Below are positions 17,030 through 26,274 of a DNA stretch of 64,000 nucleotides, piece after piece. The stretch is taken from the NCBI GenBank assembly GCA_947497905.1, contig CANMIH010000004.1, positions 186,001-250,000 of the forward strand, in the 5' to 3' direction. Each line of letters opens with the position of its first letter. The first letter of the stretch is position 1. The notes under the pieces were generated by a model. It did not search any database, was not told where the DNA came from, and saw only the letters and a program-made list of their open reading frames with translations. Source of the DNA: an uncultured Pelagimonas sp. Lineage in GTDB: Bacteria > Pseudomonadota > Alphaproteobacteria > Rhodobacterales > Rhodobacteraceae. Made by a program: the position numbers and the translations under genes.

Positions 17030-18927
17030 AGCGCACGCTGGGAACGTGTTATTACCCTGAGCATTGGCCGGAAGAGATCTGGGAACAAGATGCGGCCCGG
17101 ATGGTTGAGGCTGGTCTGACCTGGATTCGCATTGGCGAATTTTCGTGGTCAAAGATTGAACCAACCCCGGGGGATCTTCGTTGGGACTGGCTCGATCGCG
17201 CGATTGAAGTGCTGGGGCAGGCGGGATTGAAGGTGGTTCTGGGTACACCTACCGCAACGCCACCTCGCTGGATGATCGACAAACACCCCGACATGATGGC
17301 CGTCGATGTGGATGGCAAACCGCGCAAATTTGGGTCGCGCCGGCACTATTGTTTTAGTCACGCGGGCTATCTTGAGGAATGCCGTCGGATCGTTGGGATG
17401 ATGGCCGAACGTTATGGGCAAAACCCAAACGTCGCTGCGTGGCAGACCGACAATGAGTACGGGTGCCATGATACAACCATCAGCTATTCCGATGCGGCTC
17501 GGGTGGCCTTCCGCGATTGGTTGCGGGCGCGCTATGCGTCGATCGATACGCTGAACACGGCCTGGGGCAATATCTTTTGGTCGATGGAGTACAATTCCTT
17601 TGATCAGATTGATTTGCCCAACCTGACCGTGACCGAGCCTAACCCAGCGCATGTGCTCGCGTTCCATCGGTTCAGCTCGGATCAGGTCGTGACCTTCAAC
17701 AAAGTTCAGGCTGACATTCTGCGTGCGCATTCTGAGGCGCCTCTGGCCCATAATTACATGGGGCGGATCACGGATTTTGATCACTATGACGTGGGCGATG
17801 ATCTCGAAATTGCGAGCTGGGACAGCTATCCGCTTGGGTTCTTAGAGGATCGTGTCGGGGCTTCGCCCGAGCAACAGCGCGCCTATGCGCGGCAGGGTGA
17901 TCCTGATTTTCAGGCGTTTCATCACGATCTGTACCGTGCGGTCGGCAAGGGACGTTGGTGGGTGATGGAGCAGCAGCCCGGCCCTGTGAACTGGGCGCCC
18001 TACAATCCAGTGCCGTTGCCTGGCATGGTGCGGCTTTGGTCGTGGGAGGCCTTTGCCCACGGGGCCGAGGCGGTCTGCTATTTTAGGTGGCGACAGGCCC
18101 CAATGGCGCAGGAACAGCTGCATGCAGGGCTGCTGCGCCCTGATAGTGCGGATGCTCCGGCGATGGGGGAGGCGCAACAGGTTGCGCGCGAAATCGCAGA
18201 GGCTCCAGAGGTTGCACATCATCAGGCGCCGGTTGCCCTGATCTTTGATTATAATGCTGAGTGGATGTGGACCGTTCAGCCGCACGCTGCTGGGGCGCGG
18301 TACTTTGATCTTGTGTTGGATACCTATCGGGCGCTGCGCCGAGCGGGTCTGAGCATTGATATCATTCCGCCGCGGTCCGAGGCCCTTGCGGGATACAAAG
18401 CGATCTTCGCTCCGGGTCTCATGCATATGGACCCTGCTTTGAAACAGGCGCTTGAGGCCAGCGATGCAGACGTGGTTCTCGGCCCCCGCAGTGCGGCCCG
18501 AGATCAGGATTTTTGCATTCCAACGCCTCTGCCTCCTGCCATTGAGGGCTTGGACGTAACCGTGTCACGCTTGCAAAGTCTCCGTCCGGATATGCCGATT
18601 GCGCTCAACGGGGGAGGGGCGGTGAAGCTTTATCTCGAAGAGCTTGAGGGCTCTGCCGAAGCCTTCCTGACGACTGAAGCGGGGGAGCCTGTTGCGGTTT
18701 CAGCCAAGGGTGTGACTTATCTCGGCGGTTGGCTGGATGCTAAGGCGATGGATCGTCTGGTATTGGAGGTTGCTCAGCGTGCAGAGTTGACCATCACCCA
18801 GATGCCCGAAGGTATCCGTATGCGTGAAACGGCGACTGAGCAGTTTTTATTCAATCATACCACTGAGACGGTTGTCCATCAGGGGCACGATCTGCCCCCG
18901 GCTGGTGTGGTGCGTATCGCGCTTTAG
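17026..18927 (+). CDS. Beta-galactosidase, GH42
   Basis: Releases galactose from beta-galactosides in the cytoplasm. At 633 residues it has the GH42 three-domain layout: TIM barrel, a trimerisation-type domain from about residue 390 and a small C-terminal beta domain. The acid/base glutamate is E144 in WQTDNEYG and the nucleophile is E315 in WVMEQQPGPVNW, close to the known positions in GH42 enzymes. No signal peptide is seen. It is the last gene of the operon, so the organism can feed both alpha- and beta-linked galactose into the same pathway. Galactose dehydrogenase and galactonate dehydratase are not in this window. Confidence 0.93.
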   Translation: MKRTLGTCYYPEHWPEEIWEQDAARMVEAGLTWIRIGEFSWSKIEPTPGDLRWDWLDRAIEVLGQAGLKVVLGTPTATPPRWMIDKHPDMMAVDVDGKPRKFGSRRHYCFSHAGYLEECRRIVGMMAERYGQNPNVAAWQTDNEYGCHDTTISYSDAARVAFRDWLRARYASIDTLNTAWGNIFWSMEYNSFDQIDLPNLTVTEPNPAHVLAFHRFSSDQVVTFNKVQADILRAHSEAPLAHNYMGRITDFDHYDVGDDLEIASWDSYPLGFLEDRVGASPEQQRAYARQGDPDFQAFHHDLYRAVGKGRWWVMEQQPGPVNWAPYNPVPLPGMVRLWSWEAFAHGAEAVCYFRWRQAPMAQEQLHAGLLRPDSADAPAMGEAQQVAREIAEAPEVAHHQAPVALIFDYNAEWMWTVQPHAAGARYFDLVLDTYRALRRAGLSIDIIPPRSEALAGYKAIFAPGLMHMDPALKQALEASDADVVLGPRSAARDQDFCIPTPLPPAIEGLDVTVSRLQSLRPDMPIALNGGGAVKLYLEELEGSAEAFLTTEAGEPVAVSAKGVTYLGGWLDAKAMDRLVLEVAQRAELTITQMPEGIRMRETATEQFLFNHTTETVVHQGHDLPPAGVVRIAL

Positions 18928-18938
18928 GTGTTGCATAG

Positions 18939-18961
18939 CCCCCCGGCACAGAGCCGGGGGC
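18939..18961. terminator. Stem-loop between convergent GH42 and copA genes
   Basis: CCCCCGGC pairs with GCCGGGGG around a five-base loop. No T-run follows on the plus strand, so termination may be weak or Rho-assisted; its place between two convergent stops supports a terminator role. Confidence 0.55.
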
Positions 18962-18968
18962 CACTATA

Positions 18969-21380
18969 TTAGGCTCGCTTAAGGCGCAGGGCGTTGGTGA
19001 CAACAAATACGGACGACAAGGCCATGGCCCCGGCGGCCAACATCGGCGACAACAATACGACGAAAAGCGGATAGGCCAACCCCGCTGCGACCGGGATCAG
19101 AGCCACGTTATAGCCAAAGGCCCAGAAAAGATTCTGCCGGATATTGCGCATCACTGAGCGGCTTAGATGCCGTGCCGTTCCAACTCCTTGCACATCGCCG
19201 GACACCAGAACCACCTCCGCGCTTTCGATGGCCACATCGGTACCTGTCCCGATGGCGAGGCCCACATCCGCCTGCGCCAACGCGGGCGCGTCGTTGATAC
19301 CATCGCCAACAAAGGCAACCGCGCCGAAACGGGACTGCAGCTCTGTGACAGCCTCGACTTTCCCCGCAGGCAAAACTTCGGCAACAACTTCTGTGATCCC
19401 GAGGTCAGTGGCAATGGCCTGTGCGGTAGCCTTAGTATCCCCTGTGATCATCGCGACCTCAAGGCCCTGATTTTTCAACACTCTCACCGCGTCACGCGCT
19501 TCGGGCTTTACCGTGTCGGCCACTCCAAAGGCACCTGCAATCTGTCCGTCAAGGGCGACAACAACAGGTGTTTCTCCTGTCTGAGCCATGGTCTCGACCT
19601 CGGAGGCTAAGGATCCAAGAGGAACCTCCTCCTGAACCATGAGGCGAGGTGCTCCGACAAGAATGGCGCGCCCGTCTACCGTCGCCCGCAGGCCCATTCC
19701 GGGAATAGCTTCTACCGTCTCTGGTGAGAGCAGATTTGAGAGCTCTCCCTCCAACGCCCGCGCGATGGGATGCTCTGACCCCTGTTCGGCGCCTGCGGCA
19801 AGAAAGCGAACTTGGTCCGCATCAAATCCGGGGGCGGCAACACTGCGCACCAGTTCTGGGCGACCCATGGTCAAGGTGCCGGTCTTGTCAAAAGCCACCA
19901 CTTTGACATCATCCAAGCGCTGAAGCGCTTCGCCTTTCCTAAACAGCACGCCTTGCTCGGCGGCACGGCCCGTGCCGACCATGATCGACACCGGGGTGGC
20001 CAGACCCATGGCGCAGGGGCAGGCAATGATCAAAACGGAGACGGCCGCGACCAGAGCGAAGTTTAGGGTGCCCAATGCAAGCCAGATCAGGAATGTCGCC
20101 GCGGCCAATGCCATCACCGCTGGCACAAACCACCTGATCACCTGATCAGCCAACGCCTGAATGGGCAATTTGGCCCCTTGCGCCTGTTCAACCATGGAGA
20201 TGATCCGGGCCAACATCGTATCCGTGCCCACCGCGGTCGCCTTGAACACAAGCGCGCCCTGTCCGTTGACAGTGCCGCCAACAACCGAAGAGCCTTCGGT
20301 CTTTTCAACGGGGATGGGTTCGCCGGTGATCATACTTTCGTCGACAAACGAGACCCCTTTGGTCACGGTTCCATCGACTGCAATGCGTTCGCCGGGGCGC
20401 AGGTGAACAAGATCGTTGCGTTTGACCTCTTCAATGGCGATTTCAACCACTTCGCCGTCACGCTCAATACGCGCAGTGTCTGGCCGAAGGCCGACAAGTT
20501 TGCGGATGGCCTCGCCAGTCTTTCCTTTGGCACGTGCCTCTAGAAATCGACCCAAAAGGATCAGTGTGATGATGACGGCGGCAGCTTCGAAATACACGCC
20601 ACGGGCGCTGTCAGGGAGGGTGTTCGGCAGAAACAGCGCGACTGTGGAATAGCCCCAGGCTGCCAAAGTACCCAAGGCCACCAAAGAGTTCATGTCAGGT
20701 GCGCCTTTGGCCAACAACGGCAGGCCAATGCGATAGAAACGGCGTCCGGGCCCAATCATGACAGCACTGGTGAGACCGAACTGAATGAGCCACCAACCGA
20801 AGGTGCCGATTGAGGTGTGGAGCGCATGGTGAAGCGGTGCATATATATGTCCGCCCATGACCCCCAAAAACACGGGGAGCGTCAGGAGCGCAGCCCAAAG
20901 CAGATCCCGCTTGAGGCCGTCCATTTCTTTCGCCTGGCGATCGTCTGCTTCGGCGGCATTGTGCATGACCCGTGCGGGATAGCCTGCAGCGGAAACGGTA
21001 TCGGCCAGATCCTGAGGATCTACCACACCGGAGGTGAGACTGATCTCCGCAGTGTTCTTTGTCAGATCGACCCGCGCTGACAATATGCCTTCGATGCCAT
21101 CAAAGGCGGATTCAACACGACCTGCACAAGAGGCGCAGCTCATCCCGTCGATGGCCAGTGATACCCGGCTCTCAGCAGCGGGGTATCCGGCAGATGCGAG
21201 CGCATCTCTGAGCGCACTTAAGGTGGCAGAGCCGCGCACGGTTGCTATCTTGTTGGCGAGGTTTACACCAACCTCGTCAACACCATCTACGGCGGCCAAT
21301 GCCCGTTCGGCCCGACCGGCACAGCCCCCGCAGTTCAGTTTGGTGACTTCGAAACGATAAGTTGTCATTGGAGGTGTCAT
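18969..21380 (-). CDS. copA: Copper-translocating P-type ATPase
   Basis: Exports Cu(I) across the inner membrane using ATP. The 803-residue protein has two N-terminal heavy-metal domains (CGGC at 17-20 and CASC at 82-85), the transmembrane metal motif CPC in [13 protein letters not shown], the phosphorylation motif DKTGTLT, the nucleotide-binding HP motif (SEHPIARAL) and the hinge [13 protein letters not shown] plus two CxxC domains and an adjacent CueR-type promoter argue for copper over zinc or cadmium. ATG 21380 has GAAAG upstream. No cueR-like gene or copper chaperone is next to it, so the regulator must be encoded elsewhere. Confidence 0.94.
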   Translation of the reverse strand: MTPPMTTYRFEVTKLNCGGCAGRAERALAAVDGVDEVGVNLANKIATVRGSATLSALRDALASAGYPAAESRVSLAIDGMSCASCAGRVESAFDGIEGILSARVDLTKNTAEISLTSGVVDPQDLADTVSAAGYPARVMHNAAEADDRQAKEMDGLKRDLLWAALLTLPVFLGVMGGHIYAPLHHALHTSIGTFGWWLIQFGLTSAVMIGPGRRFYRIGLPLLAKGAPDMNSLVALGTLAAWGYSTVALFLPNTLPDSARGVYFEAAAVIITLILLGRFLEARAKGKTGEAIRKLVGLRPDTARIERDGEVVEIAIEEVKRNDLVHLRPGERIAVDGTVTKGVSFVDESMITGEPIPVEKTEGSSVVGGTVNGQGALVFKATAVGTDTMLARIISMVEQAQGAKLPIQALADQVIRWFVPAVMALAAATFLIWLALGTLNFALVAAVSVLIIACPCAMGLATPVSIMVGTGRAAEQGVLFRKGEALQRLDDVKVVAFDKTGTLTMGRPELVRSVAAPGFDADQVRFLAAGAEQGSEHPIARALEGELSNLLSPETVEAIPGMGLRATVDGRAILVGAPRLMVQEEVPLGSLASEVETMAQTGETPVVVALDGQIAGAFGVADTVKPEARDAVRVLKNQGLEVAMITGDTKATAQAIATDLGITEVVAEVLPAGKVEAVTELQSRFGAVAFVGDGINDAPALAQADVGLAIGTGTDVAIESAEVVLVSGDVQGVGTARHLSRSVMRNIRQNLFWAFGYNVALIPVAAGLAYPLFVVLLSPMLAAGAMALSSVFVVTNALRLKRA

Positions 21381-21405
21381 GGCCCGACTTTCTTCTTTCG
21401 GACCA

Positions 21406-21436
21406 GACTTAAGGTTTCCAGCTACAGGAAGGTCAA
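21406..21436 (-). promoter_or_regulatory. CueR/HmrR-type copper-responsive promoter of copA
   Basis: On the minus strand the order is TTGACC (-35, 21436-21431), a 19-base spacer carrying the dyad TTCC...GGAA, and TAAGTC (-10, 21411-21406). The long 19-base spacer with a central palindrome is the hallmark of MerR-family promoters, and the bases match known CueR-regulated copA promoters closely. It lies 25 bases upstream of the copA start. Confidence 0.8.
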
Positions 21437-21458
21437 GACATCAAATCACATTTTGAGA

Positions 21459-22643
21459 TCAGCTGAGACCGGCATCCGCCTCGATTTGCTTTCGGCTTTT
21501 GCGTGCGCGCTCGGTTGCGGACTTCAGCTGACCACAGGCCGCCATAATGTCCTCGCCACGTGTCTTCCGAATGGGAGAGGCATAGCCTGCTTGGTAAATG
21601 ATATTCGCAAAGGCACGGATACGGTTGTTGGAAGACCGCTTGTAGGGGGCACCTGGCCACTCATTGAATGGAATCAGATTGATCTTGGCCGGGATGTCAT
21701 AGCGTTTGATATGCTCAATAAGACGATGTGCATCCTCGTCGCTGTCATTTACGCCGTGCAGCATAACGTACTCAAAGGTGATACGCTCTGAATTGGACAC
21801 CTTGGGATACGCGGCAAGTGCTTGGAGCAACTCGTCAATCTTCCAACGTTTGTTGATCGGCACCAGCACGTCGCGGGTTTCATCGGTTGTGGCGTGGAAC
21901 GAAATGGCCAGGAGACAGCCGATTTCCTCAGCGGTACGGGCAATTTCTGGCACAACACCTGAGGTCGAGAGGGTGATGCGACGGCGGGACAGCGAAATGC
22001 CTTCGCCATCCATCGCGATCAGCATCGCATCACGGACGTTGTCAAAGTTGTACAGGGGTTCACCCATGCCCATCAAAACGATGTTGGACAACAGCCGGGT
22101 TTCGTCCTTAGGCGCTCCGGGTTCGGGCCATTCGTTCAGATCGTCCCGTGCCATCATGATTTGGCCAACGATTTCTGCCGCTGTCAGGTTACGTACCAGT
22201 TTTTGAGTGCCCGTATGGCAGAAGCTACAGGTGAGGGTGCAGCCAACCTGAGACGAGATACACAGAGTCCCACGGTCGTCTTCAGGGATATAGACAACCT
22301 CTACTTCATGGCCTCCGGCGATGCGTACCAGATATTTCCGAGTGCCATCTTCAGATACTTGCTTTGACACCACCTCGGGAATCTCAACCACGAAATTATC
22401 AGCCAGAAGCGCACGATAGGGCTTGGCGAGATTGGTCATCTCGTCAAATTCACGCACACCCCAATGATAGATCCATTGCCAGACCTGGTTGACGCGCATC
22501 TTGACCTGCTTTTCGGGGGTTCCGGCAGCCAGGAGCGCCTCCCGCAGTTGAGGGCGGGTCAGGCCGACGAGATTGGTCGGGCCAGCAGGTAGCTTGCGAG
22601 GGATCGTCATCACATCCTGTGTGATCGGCGCGTCAGCGGGCAT
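21459..22643 (-). CDS. rlmN: 23S rRNA (adenine-2503-C2)-methyltransferase
   Basis: Radical-SAM enzyme that methylates A2503 of 23S rRNA (and A37 of some tRNAs). About 395 residues; the 4Fe-4S cluster motif is C135-TLT-C139-SF-C142, and the mechanistic second cysteine lies in the C-terminal IMAACGQLK. The segment [13 protein letters not shown] is diagnostic of RlmN. ATG 22643 is chosen because GGAG lies about eight bases upstream; the open frame runs further back without family-like sequence. It stands alone, downstream of no recognisable partner. Confidence 0.95.
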   Translation of the reverse strand: MPADAPITQDVMTIPRKLPAGPTNLVGLTRPQLREALLAAGTPEKQVKMRVNQVWQWIYHWGVREFDEMTNLAKPYRALLADNFVVEIPEVVSKQVSEDGTRKYLVRIAGGHEVEVVYIPEDDRGTLCISSQVGCTLTCSFCHTGTQKLVRNLTAAEIVGQIMMARDDLNEWPEPGAPKDETRLLSNIVLMGMGEPLYNFDNVRDAMLIAMDGEGISLSRRRITLSTSGVVPEIARTAEEIGCLLAISFHATTDETRDVLVPINKRWKIDELLQALAAYPKVSNSERITFEYVMLHGVNDSDEDAHRLIEHIKRYDIPAKINLIPFNEWPGAPYKRSSNNRIRAFANIIYQAGYASPIRKTRGEDIMAACGQLKSATERARKSRKQIEADAGLS

Positions 22644-23033
22644 GTCAGAGTCTCCGGGAAAACAGGCGGCGTTCCTACACCATTTTTCCCAAAAAGAAAA
22701 TGCCGTTGCGGCAGATCCGCTATGCCGATGATGCAAGCCCGAGGCGGTCAAGTTTGAAGCGCAAGCAGTGCGATATTTAAGGGTTTTGCGACTAATCCGG
22801 GGGCATCACCGAGACGTGCTATGAGATTTGCAAACTTATATGCGGGGCGGGTTGATTCGGTTGCGAATTTTAGCGGAGGCCATCCTTGGGCGGAGAACTT
22901 TCGTGAGATTGGTCTAGGGTTGCAGAAACCTCTGAAATTCCGAATGAAAACCGCAAGCAGTATTGTCTCTAGGATTTTTTTCCGTTCCGGGGTATAAAAA
23001 ATCTGTGAAGTTCTATGTGAGAGAGTAAGTCCA
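22644..23033. other. Intergenic region upstream of the YjbE-like gene
   Basis: About 390 bases between the divergent rlmN and YjbE-like genes. The section close to the small gene is T/A-rich (for example GGGGTATAAAAAATC near 22989-23003) and could hold its promoter. A 58-codon open frame (22821-22997) has no ribosome site and no recognisable product. I see no RNA gene or clear operator. Confidence 0.4.
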
Positions 23034-23264
23034 ATGACCAGAATAATTCTCGCCGCTGCCTTTGCTTTGGCTCCAATTGCCGCAAGTGCTCAGGATGCGA
23101 CGGCTCCGATCGTTTCAACACAGGCAGCTCCGTCTATTGCTGCTTTGGGCGGTTTGGGGACTGTTGGAACAATTGTTGTTGCGACCGTAGTAATTGGCAC
23201 AATCGCAGCCGTAGTTTCAGATGAAGGCTCTAGCGGAACCTCCGGGTCGCCGAGCGGCAGCTAA
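23034..23264 (+). CDS. Small secreted YjbE/GfcA-like protein
   Basis: A 76-residue protein with a signal peptide (MTRIILAAAFALAPIAASAQ, probable cleavage after ASA), a hydrophobic Gly/Val/Ala stretch at about residues 38-62 and a Ser/Gly-rich tail (SSGTSGSPSGS). This composition is that of YjbE/GfcA, the small first protein of yjbEFGH-type exopolysaccharide operons. YjbF- and YjbH-like genes lie 2.4-5 kb downstream, which supports the match. Similarity is of type and context rather than strong sequence identity. A GAGAG-TAAG site precedes the ATG. It is likely to be periplasmic or surface-located; its biochemical role is unknown. Confidence 0.6.
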   Translation: MTRIILAAAFALAPIAASAQDATAPIVSTQAAPSIAALGGLGTVGTIVVATVVIGTIAAVVSDEGSSGTSGSPSGS

Positions 23265-23553
23265 AGTTCGACTATATGTAACATGCGGATGGGTTCCCAT
23301 GCGTAGTGTTCACCGCCCACGTCTGCTGTAATATCCTTTGTGGGAACCTGCCTATTGATTGGCTTTCGGACGGTCGACGCGAGAGATTTCTTGCGATGCC
23401 CTAGCTGAAGCGTGACCAAGCGTTTTTGACTTAGCGATTTGATTGCTCTGAAAGCCGACATTCCCCTGATGGATATTGTTTTAAACCAAAATGAAGCTGT
23501 CCTGCGTCATGTGATGTTTTGGGGCGTGGGTTTATTTTGACGGCTCCGAACCG
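23265..23553. other. Intergenic region before the capD-type gene
   Basis: About 290 bases (up to 370 if the next gene starts at 23638). It is less G+C-rich than the neighbouring genes. I find no convincing gene, hairpin terminator or repeat; it presumably contains the promoter of the nucleotide-sugar gene. Confidence 0.35.
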
Positions 23554-25560
23554 ATGTCCGAGGTAAAGGCTGCACCGATGTGCAGGAGCTTATTTCCAGA
23601 GGATTTTGTTCGGAATTGCAAAAAGCGAAATTCCGATATGGTACCTTATTCGCCCAATGCCCTGTCCCGTTCGATGAAGCGTGTCATTTATTTTGCTACC
23701 GATACACTTCTAATCCCAATAGGGTTTATATCTGCGGTTTCGCTTCGATACGGATCTGAGGCCCCATCTTTGCAAGAGTTGTGGCCACATATCGCGATTT
23801 TGATGTGCCTTGGTGCAATCATAATATCCGCGTTTGGATTGCCGAAGATAAAACTGCATACGATAGAAAATAGGGCAATTTTCCAAATTACGTATGTTGC
23901 GGCGTTTCTGGCCCTTGTTTCAATTGTCGTAAACTATGCTTTCGAGGTATCCGATCCACATGCCGTTCCTCTGATCTTTGGCGCAATTTTCTTTTTGTCA
24001 TCAACACTTGTTCGTTTGTTTGGGCAAACCGTGATTGGCCACCTGACAAACCGAGATGTGGAAAAGCAACGCGTTCTCATTTATGGGGCGGGGGGTGCCG
24101 GGATACAGCTTGCCTCTGCTTTGTCGCTCTCGCGAGAAGCCAAACCCGTCGTATTTGTGGACGATAACTCAAATTTGCACGGACTTCTCATTGCGGGGTT
24201 GCCCGTCTATGCGCCGGAAAAAATTGAGCAGCTTCTGAAGCGTCATCAGATAACCAATGTCCTGCTTGCGCTTCCGACTGTTAACAAAGAGCGCATTGCT
24301 GAGCTGACACACAAGTTTAAAAAACTGGGTGTCGAAGCCAAGGCACTGCCATCTTATGTTGATATGATGACAAGTGACACCTTGCAGCGCAATGGACGTC
24401 AGGTTTCACCGGATGAGCTATTGGGGCGTAGCAAGATCGCTCTCGATATTCCCCAGATTGCAAAAACCTACGCTGGCCGGGTTGTGATGGTGACAGGGGC
24501 AGGCGGGTCCATTGGCTCTGAGCTGTGCCGTCAGCTGATCTATTGTGCCCCTGCTAGAATAGTATTGTTCGAGCTTTCCGAGTATCAACTCTACAAGATC
24601 GACCGGGAAATTCGCCCATTGGCTGAGGCCGAAGGGATCGAAATTACAACGCTGCTTGGGTCGGTCACAGATCGGACCCGTGTCGAAAACGTGATTGCGG
24701 AAGAGCAAGTAGAAGTCATTTTGCACGCGGCAGCTTACAAACATGTTCCGATCGTCGAAGAAAACGAGCTCGAAGGCGTGAAAAACAATGTCTTGGGTAC
24801 CCAGGTTGTTGCTGAGGCGGCCGCTGCTGCCGAAATCGAACGGTTTATTCTTGTCTCGACGGACAAAGCCGTTCGCCCGACAAATGTGATGGGCGCTTCA
24901 AAACGGATGGCCGAACTTGTGGTTCAGGACATTCAGACACGTCACCCCATGACCAAGTTTACGATGGTGCGGTTTGGCAATGTGCTGGGCTCCTCAGGGT
25001 CGGTGCTTCCGCTCTTCCAAAAGCAGATTGAGGCGGGCGGGCCTGTGACTGTGACACATGCAAAAGTCACTCGGTTTTTTATGACCATCCCAGAGGCCTC
25101 TCGACTGGTGCTTTTGGCTGGGGCCTTTGCCAGCGGTGGGGACGTCTTTGTTCTGGACATGGGCAAGCCGCAAAAGATCATCGATATAGCCAAACGTATG
25201 ATCGAACTCTCTGGTCGCACGTTGCGTGATGCCCAAAACGGCAAGGGTGATATTGCAATCAAGATTGTTGGTCTGCGGCCTGGTGAAAAGCTCTATGAAG
25301 AATTGCTTATCGACAACGACAGCCTTGTTGCCACCCCACATCGGAAGATTATGCGGGCAGAAGAAAAGATGCTGTCTCAGATCGAGGTTCTGGCGTTCTT
25401 GCGTGAAATTCAAAGCTGTATTTCTGACTGTGACAGCCTGCGACTACGCAATCTGATTGCAAATAAGGTTGAGGGTTACCACGTTCAGGAGCCCGACAAT
25501 GAAGTTCCCCAGAGAGAAGCTCAGCAGGAGGAAGGCACCGCTGCAGCTGCTCTAAGCTAA
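23554..25560 (+). CDS. Membrane-bound nucleotide-sugar 4,6-dehydratase/epimerase (CapD/WbpM family)
   Basis: A polysaccharide biosynthesis protein of up to 668 residues. The N-terminal half has about four transmembrane segments (from VIYFATDTLLIPIGFISAVS on) and a cytoplasmic CoA-binding-like Rossmann region (VLIYGAGGAGIQLA). The C-terminal half is an SDR dehydratase with the cofactor loop VTGAGGSIGSELCR (near residue 312) and a Met-x3-Lys motif in VMGASKRMAEL instead of Tyr-x3-Lys, as in WbpM and PglF, which make 6-deoxy-4-keto-UDP-GlcNAc. The start is uncertain: ATG 23554, 23578 or 23638 are all possible, the last beginning just before the first membrane segment. It probably supplies a deoxy-amino sugar for the polysaccharide exported by this locus. 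Confidence 0.88.
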   Translation: MSEVKAAPMCRSLFPEDFVRNCKKRNSDMVPYSPNALSRSMKRVIYFATDTLLIPIGFISAVSLRYGSEAPSLQELWPHIAILMCLGAIIISAFGLPKIKLHTIENRAIFQITYVAAFLALVSIVVNYAFEVSDPHAVPLIFGAIFFLSSTLVRLFGQTVIGHLTNRDVEKQRVLIYGAGGAGIQLASALSLSREAKPVVFVDDNSNLHGLLIAGLPVYAPEKIEQLLKRHQITNVLLALPTVNKERIAELTHKFKKLGVEAKALPSYVDMMTSDTLQRNGRQVSPDELLGRSKIALDIPQIAKTYAGRVVMVTGAGGSIGSELCRQLIYCAPARIVLFELSEYQLYKIDREIRPLAEAEGIEITTLLGSVTDRTRVENVIAEEQVEVILHAAAYKHVPIVEENELEGVKNNVLGTQVVAEAAAAAEIERFILVSTDKAVRPTNVMGASKRMAELVVQDIQTRHPMTKFTMVRFGNVLGSSGSVLPLFQKQIEAGGPVTVTHAKVTRFFMTIPEASRLVLLAGAFASGGDVFVLDMGKPQKIIDIAKRMIELSGRTLRDAQNGKGDIAIKIVGLRPGEKLYEELLIDNDSLVATPHRKIMRAEEKMLSQIEVLAFLREIQSCISDCDSLRLRNLIANKVEGYHVQEPDNEVPQREAQQEEGTAAAALS

Positions 25561-25584
25561 GGGTTTGTAAGAGATAAATGAACC

Positions 25585-25626
25585 AGCGGGCGGGATGATA
25601 AACATCCCGCCCGCTGTCGTTTTTCA
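25585..25626. terminator. Strong terminator between capD-type and yjbF genes
   Basis: A perfect 13-bp stem (25585-25597 with 25603-25615) has a five-base ATAAA loop and is followed on the plus strand by GTCGTTTTT. It ends the plus-strand capD-type transcript and sits at the convergent end of the yjbF gene. Confidence 0.88.
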
Positions 25627-25641
25627 GGAGTGCGTCCTGTA

Positions 25642-26274
25642 CTAGGGGCGTTCAATTCGGATATAGCCACGTTGTTTGCTAATCCACTGCCTTGAAAAGA
25701 CAATCTGGCCCTTTCCATCAACGACATAAGTGTTCTGAAAAGTATCGTCTGCGCCTGAACACGCTTCAATCACGCGCGATTGTGCATCACGCGAAATCTG
25801 GCAATCATAGGTGCGGGCCTCGACACTATTGTCGCCCCCAAGCGTTCGGTGCCTGCGTTGTGCTGTGCCAGCTCCGCCCCGCAGCGCATTCCTCGTTTCC
25901 GCGACATCCGCATTCATAAGGTCAAACCCTAATCCACGCGTGGCAACCAAAATGCCGTCTTGAAACGACAGGCTCACCCGGTCTGGTGTGAAATAGGTGA
26001 TGGTCCCATTGTTTTCACCCGCACCGAAGAGCACCGAAGAAAAACGAGGGTCCTCGACAGTCGCGACAAGCAGAGGCGCCCCACCAAACTGCGCTCTAAC
26101 TTCGGGTGTAAGACGCTCTTTGATCTGCTCAGCTGTAATGCCAGGCTGAGATTTTTTGAGCTTTGAGGCCAAGCCTTTGAAGGTTTGGAAATGCGCTTTG
26201 TCGACTGCATCATTGCTACAGCCCGTAAGCAGGATCAGCAGAGGTAGAGCACATATCGATTTGATCGGTTTCAT
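25642..26274 (-). CDS. yjbF: YjbF/GfcB-family outer-membrane lipoprotein
   Basis: A 210-residue lipoprotein: the signal peptide MKPIKSICALPLLILLTGC ends in a lipobox LTGC, with the modified cysteine at 19 followed by S-N (no Asp at +2, consistent with outer-membrane sorting). The rest resembles the YjbF/GfcB group (DUF2886-type) of exopolysaccharide secretion proteins, including a GAPLLVATVEDPR region. Its ATG overlaps the yjbH stop (ATGA), so the two are translationally coupled, as F and H are in yjbEFGH; no yjbG-like gene lies between them. The exact role is unknown, but the operon is associated with extracellular polysaccharide production in other bacteria. Confidence 0.78.
   Translation of the reverse strand: MKPIKSICALPLLILLTGCSNDAVDKAHFQTFKGLASKLKKSQPGITAEQIKERLTPEVRAQFGGAPLLVATVEDPRFSSVLFGAGENNGTITYFTPDRVSLSFQDGILVATRGLGFDLMNADVAETRNALRGGAGTAQRRHRTLGGDNSVEARTYDCQISRDAQSRVIEACSGADDTFQNTYVVDGKGQIVFSRQWISKQRGYIRIERP

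Noticed and set aside
22821-22997. 58-codon ORF upstream of the YjbE-like gene
   Set aside because: No ribosome-binding site, no signal or domain, and unlike any protein I recognise; more likely non-coding.
23261-23461. 66-codon minus-strand ORF in the gap before the capD-type gene
   Set aside because: Composition is not protein-like and it overlaps the end of the small secreted gene; no support.
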